A stretch of 64,000 nucleotides of DNA from CAVQZA01 sp963718355 (GTDB taxonomy: Bacteria > Actinomycetota > Thermoleophilia > Gaiellales > Gaiellaceae), in the NCBI GenBank assembly GCA_963718355.1, contig CAVQZA010000004.1, positions 434,001 through 498,000 of the forward strand, in the 5' to 3' direction. Positions 1-7,670 of this stretch are shown here, one piece after another; position 1 is the stretch's first letter, and every line of letters begins with the position of its first letter. The notes under the pieces were generated by a model, which was not told the origin of the DNA, searched no databases, and saw only the letters and a list, made by a program, of their open reading frames with translations. The position numbers and the translations under genes were made by a program.

Positions 1-501
1 GAGGTACTCGACTTCGGGCGGATCGAGATTCCGGGCGCCGATGTGCGCGACGTCGCCCGGCTCGATGGTGCCGTCCTCGAGCAGGAACCGAAGCGGCATG
101 CCCCATGCGTTGCCGGACGGCGATGAGACCGGCGTGTTGAGGTCGCCGTGCGCGTCGATCCACACCACGGCGAGCCGCTCGTGGCGCGCGGCGAGCCCCT
201 CGATCGCGCCGATGTGCGAGCAGCAGCAGCCGCCCAGGACGAGGGGCAACTCCGGCAATGCGGCGGCGAGCGCGAAGGTCTGCTCGGCGAGCGAGTCCTC
301 CTCGATCACAGCGGTCTCGGGATACGGCAGCGGCAGCGACGCCGCCTCGGCCATCGCCTCGCCGCCGAGCCCCCACGCGCGCGGCACGCGCACGAGCCCT
401 GCGAGGAACTCGCGCCCGCACGAGTGGCACTGGTAATCGGTGCCGAGCGCGACCGCAGTGAACGTGTGGCAGTCGGGGCACTTCGCGCGCAGCCTGCTCA
501 T
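1..501 (-). CDS. Zinc-ribbon ureohydrolase (arginase/agmatinase superfamily), C-terminus cut by window edge
   Basis: The first 167 residues are visible; the gene runs off the left edge. Residues 8-28 form a small zinc ribbon (CPDC at 8-11, CHSC at 25-28). It is followed by an arginase-type fold with LVLGG at 87-91, WIDAHGDLNTP at 114-124 and SPSGN at 127-131. These blocks align without gaps to the complete arginase at 58720. However, the metal-binding GGDHS is GGCCC here, and the histidine of the GNxHG loop is Trp133. The ATG overlaps the upstream GNAT stop (ATGA). The superfamily is clear from the sequence. The substrate, and whether it is catalytic, are unknown, and the third metal motif lies outside the window. 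Confidence 0.85.
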   Translation of the reverse strand, partial: MSRLRAKCPDCHTFTAVALGTDYQCHSCGREFLAGLVRVPRAWGLGGEAMAEAASLPLPYPETAVIEEDSLAEQTFALAAALPELPLVLGGCCCSHIGAIEGLAARHERLAVVWIDAHGDLNTPVSSPSGNAWGMPLRFLLEDGTIEPGDVAHIGARNLDPPEVEYL

Positions 502-1403
502 GTGAGCTCCTTCTCGTAGATATCCGCTCGCCATTCGATCCTCATCCCGACGCGTTCGTAGAGGTCGACCGCCCCGGTCTCGCTCCCGGCATCCACGCCG
601 AGTTGGACGCGGCGCTCGCCCCGGCGCCAGAACTCGCCGAATGAGGCGTGGAGAAGGGCGACGCCCAGCCCGCGGCGGCGCCAGTCGCGGCGCACGCCGA
701 GCGTGTTGATCCAGCCCGAGCCGAAGCGCTTGCCCGTCCCGCGCAGGATTCCGGCGACCTCGCCGTCGTCGGCCGCGAGGAGCCAGAGCGCCGGGTCGAA
801 GTCGTCCGCCTCGATCGTGCGGCGGCGCCAGTCCTCGAACGGCTCGGGCTCGTGGTCCCAGTGGTCCATAAACGACTCCTCCAGCGCAGCGTGGAAGCCC
901 TCAGCGTCGGCGGCCTCGAACGGCCGTAGCACGATCCCGGGCGAAACCGTCGGCTCCGGCGGCGCGCTCTCCAGGTCGATCGTCATCCGGTAGAAGCTGC
1001 GCACGGGGCGAAAGCCCTCGCTGAGAACCAGCCCGGCGGCGGCCTCGTCGCTGGTGAGGATCCCCGTGCGGACGCGCTCGGCGCGGCCGGCGGCGACCTG
1101 CTGACTGAAGCGGACGAGCTCCCGGCCGAGCCCTTGCCCCAGCCAGTCCGGGTGCACGTAGCCGTCGAAGAACGGTGCCGCGCCGCGCATCGTCAACTCG
1201 ACATAGGCGACGAACCGCTCGTCGCCCGTCTCGATCAGGCGCGAGTCGCGCTCGAGGTCGACGTCCGTCCAGAACGCCCTCACGTCGTCCGCGGAGGTGC
1301 CTCCCTCAACGCCCATCGTGACGTCGAATGCGGTGATCAGCTCGGCGATCCCGGCCGCGTCCTCGAGTTGCGCGGCGCGCGCCGTGAGCCCCGCCGGGAT
1401 CAC
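498..1403 (-). CDS. GNAT-family N-acetyltransferase with two tandem GNAT domains
   Basis: 301 residues. The N-terminal half (from about residue 5) and the C-terminal half (from about residue 150, IVLRPFEAADAEGF) each resemble a GNAT acetyl-CoA-dependent acyltransferase domain. The second carries a good acetyl-CoA loop (VRRDWRRRGLGVALL), and the first has LGQGLGRELV. The GTG start at 1403 forms a GTGA overlap with the upstream HAD gene. An earlier in-frame ATG at 1529 lies deep inside that gene and would add low-complexity Arg-rich sequence, so it was not used. The acyl acceptor cannot be predicted. The gene is coupled to the zinc-ribbon ureohydrolase downstream. Confidence 0.85.
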   Translation of the reverse strand: MIPAGLTARAAQLEDAAGIAELITAFDVTMGVEGGTSADDVRAFWTDVDLERDSRLIETGDERFVAYVELTMRGAAPFFDGYVHPDWLGQGLGRELVRFSQQVAAGRAERVRTGILTSDEAAAGLVLSEGFRPVRSFYRMTIDLESAPPEPTVSPGIVLRPFEAADAEGFHAALEESFMDHWDHEPEPFEDWRRRTIEADDFDPALWLLAADDGEVAGILRGTGKRFGSGWINTLGVRRDWRRRGLGVALLHASFGEFWRRGERRVQLGVDAGSETGAVDLYERVGMRIEWRADIYEKELT

Positions 1404-2056
1404 GACGGGACGAGCTCGTCCAGCGTGGCCGGCAGCGCGGAGAGATCGGGAAGCGTCCTCGTCGCACGCGCGTCCGGCCCCTCCCCGAGCCGGTCGATCC
1501 AGACGCACGGGATCCCGAGCGCGGCGCACGGCTCGACATCGTGGAAGAGGCTTGCGCCGACGTGAACGTGGCGCGCCGGATCAGCGCCGGTCTCGGCGAA
1601 GAACGCCTCCCAGTGGCCCGGCGCGGGCTTGTACGAGCCGATCGCGGAGGCGACGATCTTCAGCTCGACCGGGACACCGACGTTCGCAAGCGACGCGTCG
1701 AGGAAGTCCGGATCCGTGTTCGAGAGCACCGCAATCTGCCAGCCGCGCGCTCGCAGCTCCTCCAGCGAGGCGCGCACCTCGGGGAACGCGGGCCAGACCG
1801 GCAGCGAGCGCCACAGCGCGTCGGCCTCGCCGTTCAGCGCGACGCCCTCCTCGGCGGCGAGCGTCTCGAGCGAGCGCGTCAGCACGTCGCGATACGTCGG
1901 CGTCGGCGACTCGGCCTGGAGCTCCGGCTCGACCTCGTGGTAGCGGGCGAGCAGCCGCGACGCGGCCTCGGCCCCGAAGAGCCGCTCGAGCTGTGCGCGC
2001 ACCCCGCCGTCCCAGTCGACCAGCGTCCCGTAGCAGTCGAAGCTCGCCCAGCGCAT
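1400..2056 (-). CDS. HAD-superfamily hydrolase, haloacid dehalogenase type II-like
   Basis: 218 residues. Motif I is FDCYGTLVDWD at the N-terminus, with nucleophile Asp7. Motif II is VLSNTD, a lysine lies in GSYKPAPGHW, and the C-terminal motif is VHVGASLFHDVEPC. This matches the L-2-haloacid dehalogenase-like branch of the HAD family, which hydrolyses C-halogen or phosphate-ester bonds. The substrate is not predictable from sequence. The gene follows the YgjP-like peptidase gene by 9 nt and overlaps the GNAT gene by 4 nt, at the end of the fab transcription unit. A second HAD protein of the same style lies at 29376. Confidence 0.88.
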   Translation of the reverse strand: MRWASFDCYGTLVDWDGGVRAQLERLFGAEAASRLLARYHEVEPELQAESPTPTYRDVLTRSLETLAAEEGVALNGEADALWRSLPVWPAFPEVRASLEELRARGWQIAVLSNTDPDFLDASLANVGVPVELKIVASAIGSYKPAPGHWEAFFAETGADPARHVHVGASLFHDVEPCAALGIPCVWIDRLGEGPDARATRTLPDLSALPATLDELVPS

Positions 2057-2065
2057 GGGCGGAGA

Positions 2066-2590
2066 TTAGCTTGGCGCGTAGGCGAGGAGCTCGTGGCCGT
2101 GGCGGCGCAGCCAGGCGCGCGGCACCTTGTAGTCCGGTCGCGCCTGCTCGACGAGGCGCCAGAAGCCCGCCCCGTGGTTCGCCTCGCGGAGGTGACAGAG
2201 CTCGTGGACGACGACGTAGTCGAGCACGGCGTGCGGCGCGAGCACAAGCCGCCAGTTGAAGGTGAGCGTGCCGCTGGGCGAGCACGAGCCCCAGCGGGTG
2301 CGCTGGTCGCGGATCTGAATCGACGCGTAGGTCAGCCCGAGCCGCGCAGCCTCCGACTCGGCAACGTCCGTCACGACCCGCCGCGCCTCGCGCCGCCCCT
2401 CCGACTCGCTGATCGACGCGAGTGTCAGCGTGGTAACACGCAGTGATTGGCGGCGCCGGATCCAGTCGGCGTGCCGCTCGACGAGACGCCGGATCTCGCG
2501 CTCGCTCGTCCCGCGCGGGACGACGACGAGTGGCGGCCGACCCGGCGGCAGCTCGATCCGCCCACGGCGCGCGCGGGCCGACACGCGCAC
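2066..2590 (-). CDS. YgjP/SprT-like zinc metallopeptidase (DUF45, M48-related)
   Basis: About 174 residues. The HExxH motif sits in VVHELCHLREANHGAGFW, and RWGSCSPSGTLTFNWRL is the second conserved block of the YgjP/DUF45 family, a group of small soluble zinc peptidases of poorly known role. The start is uncertain. Homology would extend slightly upstream of the GTG at 2590 (AELAYE), but there the frame offers only GTA/ACG codons overlapping the fabF TAA stop. GTG at 2590 is used, and GTG at 2584 is an alternative. It lies directly downstream of fabF on the same strand. Confidence 0.8.
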   Translation of the reverse strand: MRVSARARRGRIELPPGRPPLVVVPRGTSEREIRRLVERHADWIRRRQSLRVTTLTLASISESEGRREARRVVTDVAESEAARLGLTYASIQIRDQRTRWGSCSPSGTLTFNWRLVLAPHAVLDYVVVHELCHLREANHGAGFWRLVEQARPDYKVPRAWLRRHGHELLAYAPS

Positions 2591-2610
2591 CTCGTAGGCG
2601 AGCTCGGCCG

Positions 2611-3867
2611 TTACTCGCCGTCCCAGCGGCGCATCACGATGCACGCGTTGTGCCCGCCGAATCCGAACGAGTTCGAGACGGCGATCTTCACCTCGTGGTC
2701 GCGCGCCACGTTCGGGATGTAGTCGAGATCGCACGCGGGATCGGGCGTCGTCTGGTTGATCGTCGGCGGCACCTTGCCGTCGCGCGCCGCGAGGATGCAG
2801 AAGATCGCCTCGACCGCGCCGGCAGCACCGAGACAGTGGCCCGTGGCGCCCTTGGTCGAGGAGACCGGCGTCGCGTAGGCCTTCTCCTCGCCGAGCGCGA
2901 GCTTGAGAACGCGTGTCTCGGCCGAGTCGCCGACCGGCGTCGAGGTGCCGTGCGCGTTGACGTAGTCGATCTCCGACGGATCGATGCCCGCGTCGGCAAA
3001 CGCCATCCGCATCGCGCGGGCCGGGTTCTCGCCGGTCGGGTCCGGCTCGGTCACGTGGAGCGCATCGGAGGAGACGCCGTAGCCCATCAGCTCGGCGTAG
3101 ATCTTCGCTCCGCGCGCCTTCGCGTGCTCGAGCTCCTCGAGCACCAGCACCGCGCCGGCCTCGCCCATCACGAAGCCGTCGCGCTCCCCGTCGAACGGAC
3201 GGCTGCCGCGCTTCGGATCGTCGTTGCGCCGCGAGAGCGCCCGCATCGCCGTGAACCCGGCGATCGCGACGCGGGTCACCGGCGCCTCCGTGCCGCCGCA
3301 GAACATCACGTCGGCCCGGCCGAGGCGAATCGAGTCGGCGCCGTCGCCAATCGACATGTTCGACGCGGCGCACGCAGTGCACTGAGACGAGAGCGGCCCC
3401 TGCGTTCCCAGCTCCATCGAGACCTGGGCCGCGCCCATGTTGGGGATGATCGCCGGGATCGAGAACGGGCTCACGCGGTCCGGGCCGCGGTCGCGCAGCG
3501 TGTCGGTGCACTCCTGGAACGACTTCAGCCCGCCGATCCCGGTCGCGATCGAGGCGCCGACGCGATCGGCCTCCTTCGAGATCACGATCCCGCTGTCGGC
3601 CTCGGCCTGCCGCGCCGCCGCGAGTGCCAGCTGCGCGAAGCGATCCATCCGGCGCGCGGTCTTGTGCTCCATGAACTGCGTCGGGTCGAAGTCGCGCACC
3701 TCGCAGGCGAAGTGGACCTCGTAGTTCGTATCGTCGAACTGGGTGATCTGGCCCGCGCCGGACTCTCCCGCGATCAGGTTCTGCCAGGTCGTCTCGTAAT
3801 CGTTTCCGAGGGAAGTGAGCGCACCGAGACCGGTGATCACGACCCTGCGCCTGCCGTTCTGATTCAT
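2611..3867 (-). CDS. fabF: Beta-ketoacyl-ACP synthase II
   Basis: 418 residues, normal for FabF/KAS II, which condenses malonyl-ACP with acyl-ACP in fatty-acid elongation. The active-site Cys is in SSQCTACAAS, and the two catalytic histidines are in NAHGTSTPVGD and STKGATGHCLGAAG. The C-terminus GFGGHNAC is typical. The ATG at 3867 gives MNQNGRRRVVITGLG; an upstream in-frame ATG would run back into fabG with non-homologous sequence. The gene is 4 nt downstream of fabG. In most bacteria acpP sits between fabG and fabF, and here there is no room for it. Confidence 0.97.
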   Translation of the reverse strand: MNQNGRRRVVITGLGALTSLGNDYETTWQNLIAGESGAGQITQFDDTNYEVHFACEVRDFDPTQFMEHKTARRMDRFAQLALAAARQAEADSGIVISKEADRVGASIATGIGGLKSFQECTDTLRDRGPDRVSPFSIPAIIPNMGAAQVSMELGTQGPLSSQCTACAASNMSIGDGADSIRLGRADVMFCGGTEAPVTRVAIAGFTAMRALSRRNDDPKRGSRPFDGERDGFVMGEAGAVLVLEELEHAKARGAKIYAELMGYGVSSDALHVTEPDPTGENPARAMRMAFADAGIDPSEIDYVNAHGTSTPVGDSAETRVLKLALGEEKAYATPVSSTKGATGHCLGAAGAVEAIFCILAARDGKVPPTINQTTPDPACDLDYIPNVARDHEVKIAVSNSFGFGGHNACIVMRRWDGE

Positions 3868-3871
3868 GCCC

Positions 3872-4600
3872 TCACATTCCCAGTCCGCCGTCGACGAGCA
3901 GCACTTCGCCCGTGACGAACGAGGCCTCGTCCGAGCACAGGAAGCGTACGGCACCGGCGATGTCAGCCGGCTCCCCGAGCCGCCCGAGCGGAGTATTGGT
4001 GAGCATCGCCTCGCGCGCCTCGTCGGGCAGCACCTCGGTCAGCGCCGTCTGCACGTAGCCCGGCGCGACGACATTCGCGCGGACGCCGCGGCTGCCCAGC
4101 TCGCGCGCCAGCGACTTCGTGAAGCCGACGATCCCAGCCTTCGACGCCGCGTAGTTCGTCTGGCCCCAGTTGCCGTGGACGCCGACGATCGAGGAGACGT
4201 TCACGATCGCGCCGGCGCGCTTCTTCATCATCGGGCGCGTCACCGCCCGGCAGGTGTAGAAGACCGAGCTGAGGTTCGTGTCGATCACCGTGCGCCAGTC
4301 GTCGTCGGACATCCGCGCCAGCAGCCCGTCGCGCGTGAGCCCCGCGTTGTTGACGAGGATGTCGATGTCGCCGGCCTCCTCGACGAGGCGCGCTGCATCC
4401 TCCGCGCTCGAGACGTCAGCCTGGATCGCCCGCCCGCCGATCTCCGCCGCGACCTCCGCAGCCTCGTCGGCGCCGGAGCGATAGCCGACGACTACGGTTG
4501 CACCGCCACGCGCCAGCTCGACCGCGATCGCCCGGCCGATTCCGCGAGAGCCTCCCGTGACGAGCGCCGTCTTCCCCTCGAGGGAACAGAACTCAGGCAA
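3872..4600 (-). CDS. fabG: 3-oxoacyl-ACP reductase
   Basis: 242 residues, a classical short-chain dehydrogenase. The NADPH-binding motif is TGGSRGIGRAIA near the N-terminus. NNAG lies near residue 90, and the catalytic Tyr-Lys is in NYAASKAGIVGF. It reduces beta-ketoacyl-ACP in the fatty-acid cycle. It overlaps the end of fabD by 8 nt and precedes fabF by 4 nt, so translation of the three is probably coupled. SDR proteins are diverse, but the position between fabD and fabF makes FabG secure. Confidence 0.96.
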   Translation of the reverse strand: MPEFCSLEGKTALVTGGSRGIGRAIAVELARGGATVVVGYRSGADEAAEVAAEIGGRAIQADVSSAEDAARLVEEAGDIDILVNNAGLTRDGLLARMSDDDWRTVIDTNLSSVFYTCRAVTRPMMKKRAGAIVNVSSIVGVHGNWGQTNYAASKAGIVGFTKSLARELGSRGVRANVVAPGYVQTALTEVLPDEAREAMLTNTPLGRLGEPADIAGAVRFLCSDEASFVTGEVLLVDGGLGM

Positions 4601-5516
4601 GCGACTCCTCGAGCTTTGCCAGCGACGCGAGATTGTTCACCGAGACCGTCTCGACACTCTGGTCGATCCTCTTGATCAGACCCGAGAGAACATTGCCCGG
4701 ACCGACCTCGACGAAGGTGCGAACGCCGCCGCGGACGAGCTCGGTCGCCGCCTGCGTGAACTTGACCGGAGCGGTCAGCTGGTCGACGAGCAGCGTCGCG
4801 AGGCGAGGCGCCGACTCGATCCGCGCAGTCACCGTCGACATGAACGGGTGGATCGGCTCCATGAAGTGGATCGCCTCCACGGCCGGCCTGAGCCGGTCCG
4901 CCGCACGAGCGACGAGCGGGCTGTGGAACGCGCCGGAGACCTTCAGCTTCATCGTCCGCCGCGCTCCCGCCGACTCGGCCTCGGAGCAGCACTCGTCCAC
5001 GGCGATGTGCTCGCCGGAGACGACGATCTGGCCTGGGCAGTTGTAGTTGGCCGGCCACACGCCGAGGATCTTGCGGCACAGCGTCTCGACGATCTCGTCG
5101 TCGAGCCCGAGGATCGCCGCCATCGCGCCCGGGTGCCGCCGGGCCGCCTCGGCCATCGCGAGCCCTCGCTCGCGCACGAGCCCGATCGCCGCCGCGGTGC
5201 CGATCGCGCGCACCGCGGCCAGCGCCGCGAACTCGCCAACCGAGTGCCCGACCACGAAGTCCGGCTCGATCCCGCGCGCGCGAATCGCCGCGAGGACGGC
5301 GAGGCTCGTCGCTACGAGCGCCGGCTGTTGTACGTCCGTCTCGACCATGTCCTCGATGGGGGCCGAGAAGCAGAGCTCCTTGAGATCGAGCCCACACGCT
5401 TCGCTGCCCGCGTCGTAGACCGCCATCGCCTCGGGTACCGCCTCCGCGATCTCGCGGCCCATCCCGGACTCGAGCGAGCCCTGCCCGGGGAAGCAGAACG
5501 CGATCTTTCCAGTCAT
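4593..5516 (-). CDS. fabD: Malonyl-CoA:ACP transacylase
   Basis: 307 residues. The N-terminal block CFPGQGSLESGMG and the nucleophile elbow GHSVGEFAAL carry the oxyanion hole and the catalytic serine. A conserved His lies in SGAFHSPLV. It loads malonate onto acyl carrier protein. The ATG at 5516 lies inside the second copy of a 19-bp duplicated sequence that also carries its ribosome-binding site (AAAGGAG). The same copy elsewhere forms the end of fabH, so the fabD leader looks like a duplicate of the fabH 3' end. Confidence 0.96.
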   Translation of the reverse strand: MTGKIAFCFPGQGSLESGMGREIAEAVPEAMAVYDAGSEACGLDLKELCFSAPIEDMVETDVQQPALVATSLAVLAAIRARGIEPDFVVGHSVGEFAALAAVRAIGTAAAIGLVRERGLAMAEAARRHPGAMAAILGLDDEIVETLCRKILGVWPANYNCPGQIVVSGEHIAVDECCSEAESAGARRTMKLKVSGAFHSPLVARAADRLRPAVEAIHFMEPIHPFMSTVTARIESAPRLATLLVDQLTAPVKFTQAATELVRGGVRTFVEVGPGNVLSGLIKRIDQSVETVSVNNLASLAKLEESLA

Positions 5517-5614
5517 GCCGCCATCTCCTTTAGCGTGGGGGAACCCAGGGTTCCCCCACGAGCCCCCTCCTTAGATGCCTCATTGACGCCGACGCGCCGG
5601 ATCACCCGACTCAT
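5513..5614 (-). CDS. Possible 33-aa peptide created by the fabH-fabD insertion
   Basis: An ATG overlapping the fabH stop (ATGA) opens a 33-codon frame that ends in an ATGA overlap with fabD. It has a ribosome-binding site (AAAGGAG) identical to that of fabD, because both are copies of the same 19-bp repeat. The last residues KEMAA repeat the last residues of FabH. I see no homology to a known peptide. It may simply keep ribosomes moving across the inserted DNA so that fabD remains coupled to fabH. Translation is plausible, but a function for the peptide is not shown. Confidence 0.4.
   Translation of the reverse strand: MSRVIRRVGVNEASKEGARGGTLGSPTLKEMAA
5534..5560. repeat. 27-bp perfect palindrome between fabH and fabD
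   Basis: Two 13-nt arms (5534-5546 and 5548-5560, CGTGGGGGAACCC and its complement) flank a single central base. In RNA it would be a very strong hairpin, but no T-tract follows, so it is unlikely to be an intrinsic terminator. It sits in the middle of the segment bracketed by the 19-bp repeats. Confidence 0.9.
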
Positions 5615-6603
5615 GCCGCCATCTCCTTTGTCCACTCCATCAGACTCGAGCCCCAAGTGAGGCCTGCTCCCATCCCGGTCATCAGCACGAGCTGTCCCGG
5701 CCTGACACGTCCGTCTGCGGCCGCGTCCTGCAGCGCGAGAGGAATCGACCCCGACGACGTGTTCCCGTAGCGGTCGACGTTCACGACGACCTTTTCGTCG
5801 GGAAAGCCCAGTTTCTTCGCAGCATGGTCGATGATGCGCACGTTCGCCTGGTGCGGCACGTATACGTCGACGTCCTCCGCCGTCAGCCCGCACTGCGCGA
5901 GCACGGCCTCGGCCGAGCTGACGAGCACGCGCGTGGCGAACTTGAAGACTTCGCGGCCGTTCATCTTGAGAAGGCTGTCAGGGTCGTCGAAGTGCCGCGA
6001 GCCGCTGCCCGGCAGCCACAGATTCGCTCCGCCGCCGCCGTCGGCACCCAGCTCGAACGCGAGGAAGCCGCCGGAGTCGACCGCCTCGAGCACGACCGCG
6101 CCCGCGCCGTCGCCGAAGAGCACGCAGGTCGAGCGATCGTTCCAGTCCAGCACCTTCGACAGCAGGTCGCCGCCGACGATGAGCGCGCGCTTCGAGAGCC
6201 CGCCGGCGAGCATCGCGTAGCCCTGCGCGAGCGCGTACATGAAGCCGGTGCAGCCGGCGGAGAGGTCGTAGGCCGCCGCGTCGGGCGCGCCGAGCTCGTT
6301 CGCCAGGATCGCCGCGGTCGAGGGAAAGATCATGTCCGGGGTGACCGTGGCCACGATGATCAGGTCGAGCTCCGCGGGCTCGATGCCGGCCTGGGCCAGC
6401 GCGGCGCGACACGCGGGCATCGCGATGTCGGACAGCGCCTCCTCCTGCACCGCGATGCGGCGCTCACGGATGCCGGTACGCGTGCGGATCCACTCGTCCG
6501 AGGTGGCGAGCGTCAGCGAGAGGTCGTCGTTCGTGACCACCTTCGCGGGCACGTGGCACCCGAGCCCGGTGATCGAGACGCGCGCGCCGGCCGCGGCGAT
6601 CAA
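5611..6603 (-). CDS. fabH: Beta-ketoacyl-ACP synthase III
   Basis: 330 residues. The catalytic triad is visible: Cys in DLSAGCTGFMYAL, His in VPHQANVRI and Asn in DRYGNTSSGSIP. It starts fatty-acid synthesis by condensing an acyl-CoA primer with malonyl-ACP. The start is TTG at 6603, in a TTGA overlap with the fabZ stop. It gives the expected N-terminus ARVSITGLGCHVP, and no ATG or GTG lies nearby. The C-terminus (KEMAA) falls within the duplicated 19-bp repeat. Confidence 0.95.
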   Translation of the reverse strand: MIAAAGARVSITGLGCHVPAKVVTNDDLSLTLATSDEWIRTRTGIRERRIAVQEEALSDIAMPACRAALAQAGIEPAELDLIIVATVTPDMIFPSTAAILANELGAPDAAAYDLSAGCTGFMYALAQGYAMLAGGLSKRALIVGGDLLSKVLDWNDRSTCVLFGDGAGAVVLEAVDSGGFLAFELGADGGGGANLWLPGSGSRHFDDPDSLLKMNGREVFKFATRVLVSSAEAVLAQCGLTAEDVDVYVPHQANVRIIDHAAKKLGFPDEKVVVNVDRYGNTSSGSIPLALQDAAADGRVRPGQLVLMTGMGAGLTWGSSLMEWTKEMAA

Positions 6604-7046
6604 GGCGCGTCTCCGACGAAGAAGGTGAGCATCCCGGAGCAGGCAAGCTCGCCGCCCACGTGCGCCGTACCTTTGCCCTTGCCGATCGGGCCGCGCCGCT
6701 GGACGATCTCGCAGACGAGATCGAGCGTGTCGCCCGGCTCGACGATCCGCTTGAACTTGACGTCGTCGATCCCGGCGAAGAACGCGAGCTTTCCCTGGTT
6801 CTCCGGCTCGGCGAGCACGGCGACCGCGCCGCACTGGGCGATCGCCTCAACGGTCAGCACACCCGGCATCACAGGCTTCCCGGGAAAGTGGCCGGGCCAC
6901 CACCACTCGTCGCCGGTGAGGTGCTTGCGCGCAGCCACGCGTAGCCCGGGCACGAGCTCGACGACCTCGTCGATGAGCAGGAACGGATCGCGGTGGGGGA
7001 TGATCGACTCGATCTCCGCCCGGCCGAACGGCGCGATGAGCGTCAT
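6600..7046 (-). CDS. fabZ: 3-hydroxyacyl-ACP dehydratase
   Basis: 148 residues, a single hot-dog fold. The catalytic block HFPGKPVMPGVLTVEAIAQ contains the His and Glu of FabZ, and the N-terminal HRDPFLLIDEV is diagnostic. It dehydrates beta-hydroxyacyl-ACP. The ATG at 7046 overlaps the stop of the sigma-factor gene (ATGA), and its stop overlaps the fabH TTG. The gene is therefore translationally coupled on both sides. Confidence 0.95.
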   Translation of the reverse strand: MTLIAPFGRAEIESIIPHRDPFLLIDEVVELVPGLRVAARKHLTGDEWWWPGHFPGKPVMPGVLTVEAIAQCGAVAVLAEPENQGKLAFFAGIDDVKFKRIVEPGDTLDLVCEIVQRRGPIGKGKGTAHVGGELACSGMLTFFVGDAP

Positions 7047-7654
7047 GCCGCGCCGCGCTCGATCGACTCGCGCAGCCGCAGCCGGCCGCGGTGCGCGTAC
7101 GACTTGGCGGTGCCGACGGGGAGGTCGGTCGCCGACGAGATCTCCTCGAAGGAGAGATCCATGACGTCCTTGAGCACGACCACCTGCGCCTGGACCGGCG
7201 AGATGCCCGCGAGGCACGCGCCCAGCTCGGAGCGGGTCTCGGCGGCGGCGGCGGCGGTGACCGGATCGCCGTCGCGTGCGGCACGCGTGTCCTCGTTCAA
7301 CGGCTCGCAGGCCCGCGCGCCGCTGCGCGCAGCCGCGTCGCGACAGGTGTTGACGACGAGCCGGTGGAGCCACGTCGAGAACTGCGACTCGCCGCGAAAC
7401 TGGCGAATCCGGACGCAGAGCTTCGCCAGCGACTCCTGTGCCGCGTCGCGCGCGTCCTCGGGATTGCGCAGCACCTGACGCGCGAGCCGCTCGACTGCCG
7501 GCGCATGGCGTTCACACAGGGCCGCGAGGGCCCTTTCGTCTCCGTCTTTTGCGCGTCGCACGAGAATCGGGTCGCTCAGCCTTTCGTAACGCAGCGGCGG
7601 GTCCGGCCGAAGCGGTTGTCCGATTGGACGGGAGCGGCGAAGCGGCGGTTGCAT
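7043..7654 (-). CDS. RNA polymerase ECF-type sigma factor heading the fab operon
   Basis: 203 residues. Region 2 runs from about residue 28 to 95 (DERALAALCERHAPAV through FRGESQFSTWLHRLVVNTC). Region 4, with its helix-turn-helix, lies at about 140-195 (LSFEEISSATDLPVGTAKSYAHRGR). The ATG is supported by a TAGACT box exactly 6 nt upstream (7661-7666), suggesting a leaderless mRNA. It overlaps fabZ by ATGA, so sigma factor and fatty-acid genes are co-expressed. I see no anti-sigma gene beside it. Its regulon is unknown; autoregulation of the fab unit is a reasonable inference only. Confidence 0.9.
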   Translation of the reverse strand: MQPPLRRSRPIGQPLRPDPPLRYERLSDPILVRRAKDGDERALAALCERHAPAVERLARQVLRNPEDARDAAQESLAKLCVRIRQFRGESQFSTWLHRLVVNTCRDAAARSGARACEPLNEDTRAARDGDPVTAAAAAETRSELGACLAGISPVQAQVVVLKDVMDLSFEEISSATDLPVGTAKSYAHRGRLRLRESIERGAA

Positions 7655-7660
7655 CGCCCC

Positions 7661-7666
7661 AGTCTA
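7661..7666 (-). promoter_or_regulatory. Candidate -10 box (TAGACT) of the sigma-fab operon
   Basis: TAGACT ends 6 nt before the sigma-factor ATG, the spacing expected when transcription starts at the first base of the start codon. No good -35 is seen. The upstream sequence is the left arm of the long palindrome at 7671-7833. Confidence 0.55.
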
Positions 7667-7670
7667 AAGA

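Larger units (their letters stand above)
5513..5629. repeat. 19-bp direct repeat (5513-5531 and 5611-5629) bracketing an inserted segment
   Basis: The 19 bases starting TCATGCCGCC occur twice, exactly 98 bp apart. Copy one covers the fabD start and its Shine-Dalgarno sequence; copy two covers the fabH stop codon and preceding codons. The 79 bp between them contain a perfect palindrome. The arrangement looks like an insertion with a long target duplication, or a slipped duplication around a small mobile palindrome. Confidence 0.85.

Noticed and set aside
1404..1529. Longer GNAT start at ATG 1529
   Set aside because: The added 42 residues are Arg-rich, overlap the HAD gene and are not GNAT-like. 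GTG at 1403 fits the 4-nt overlap pattern.
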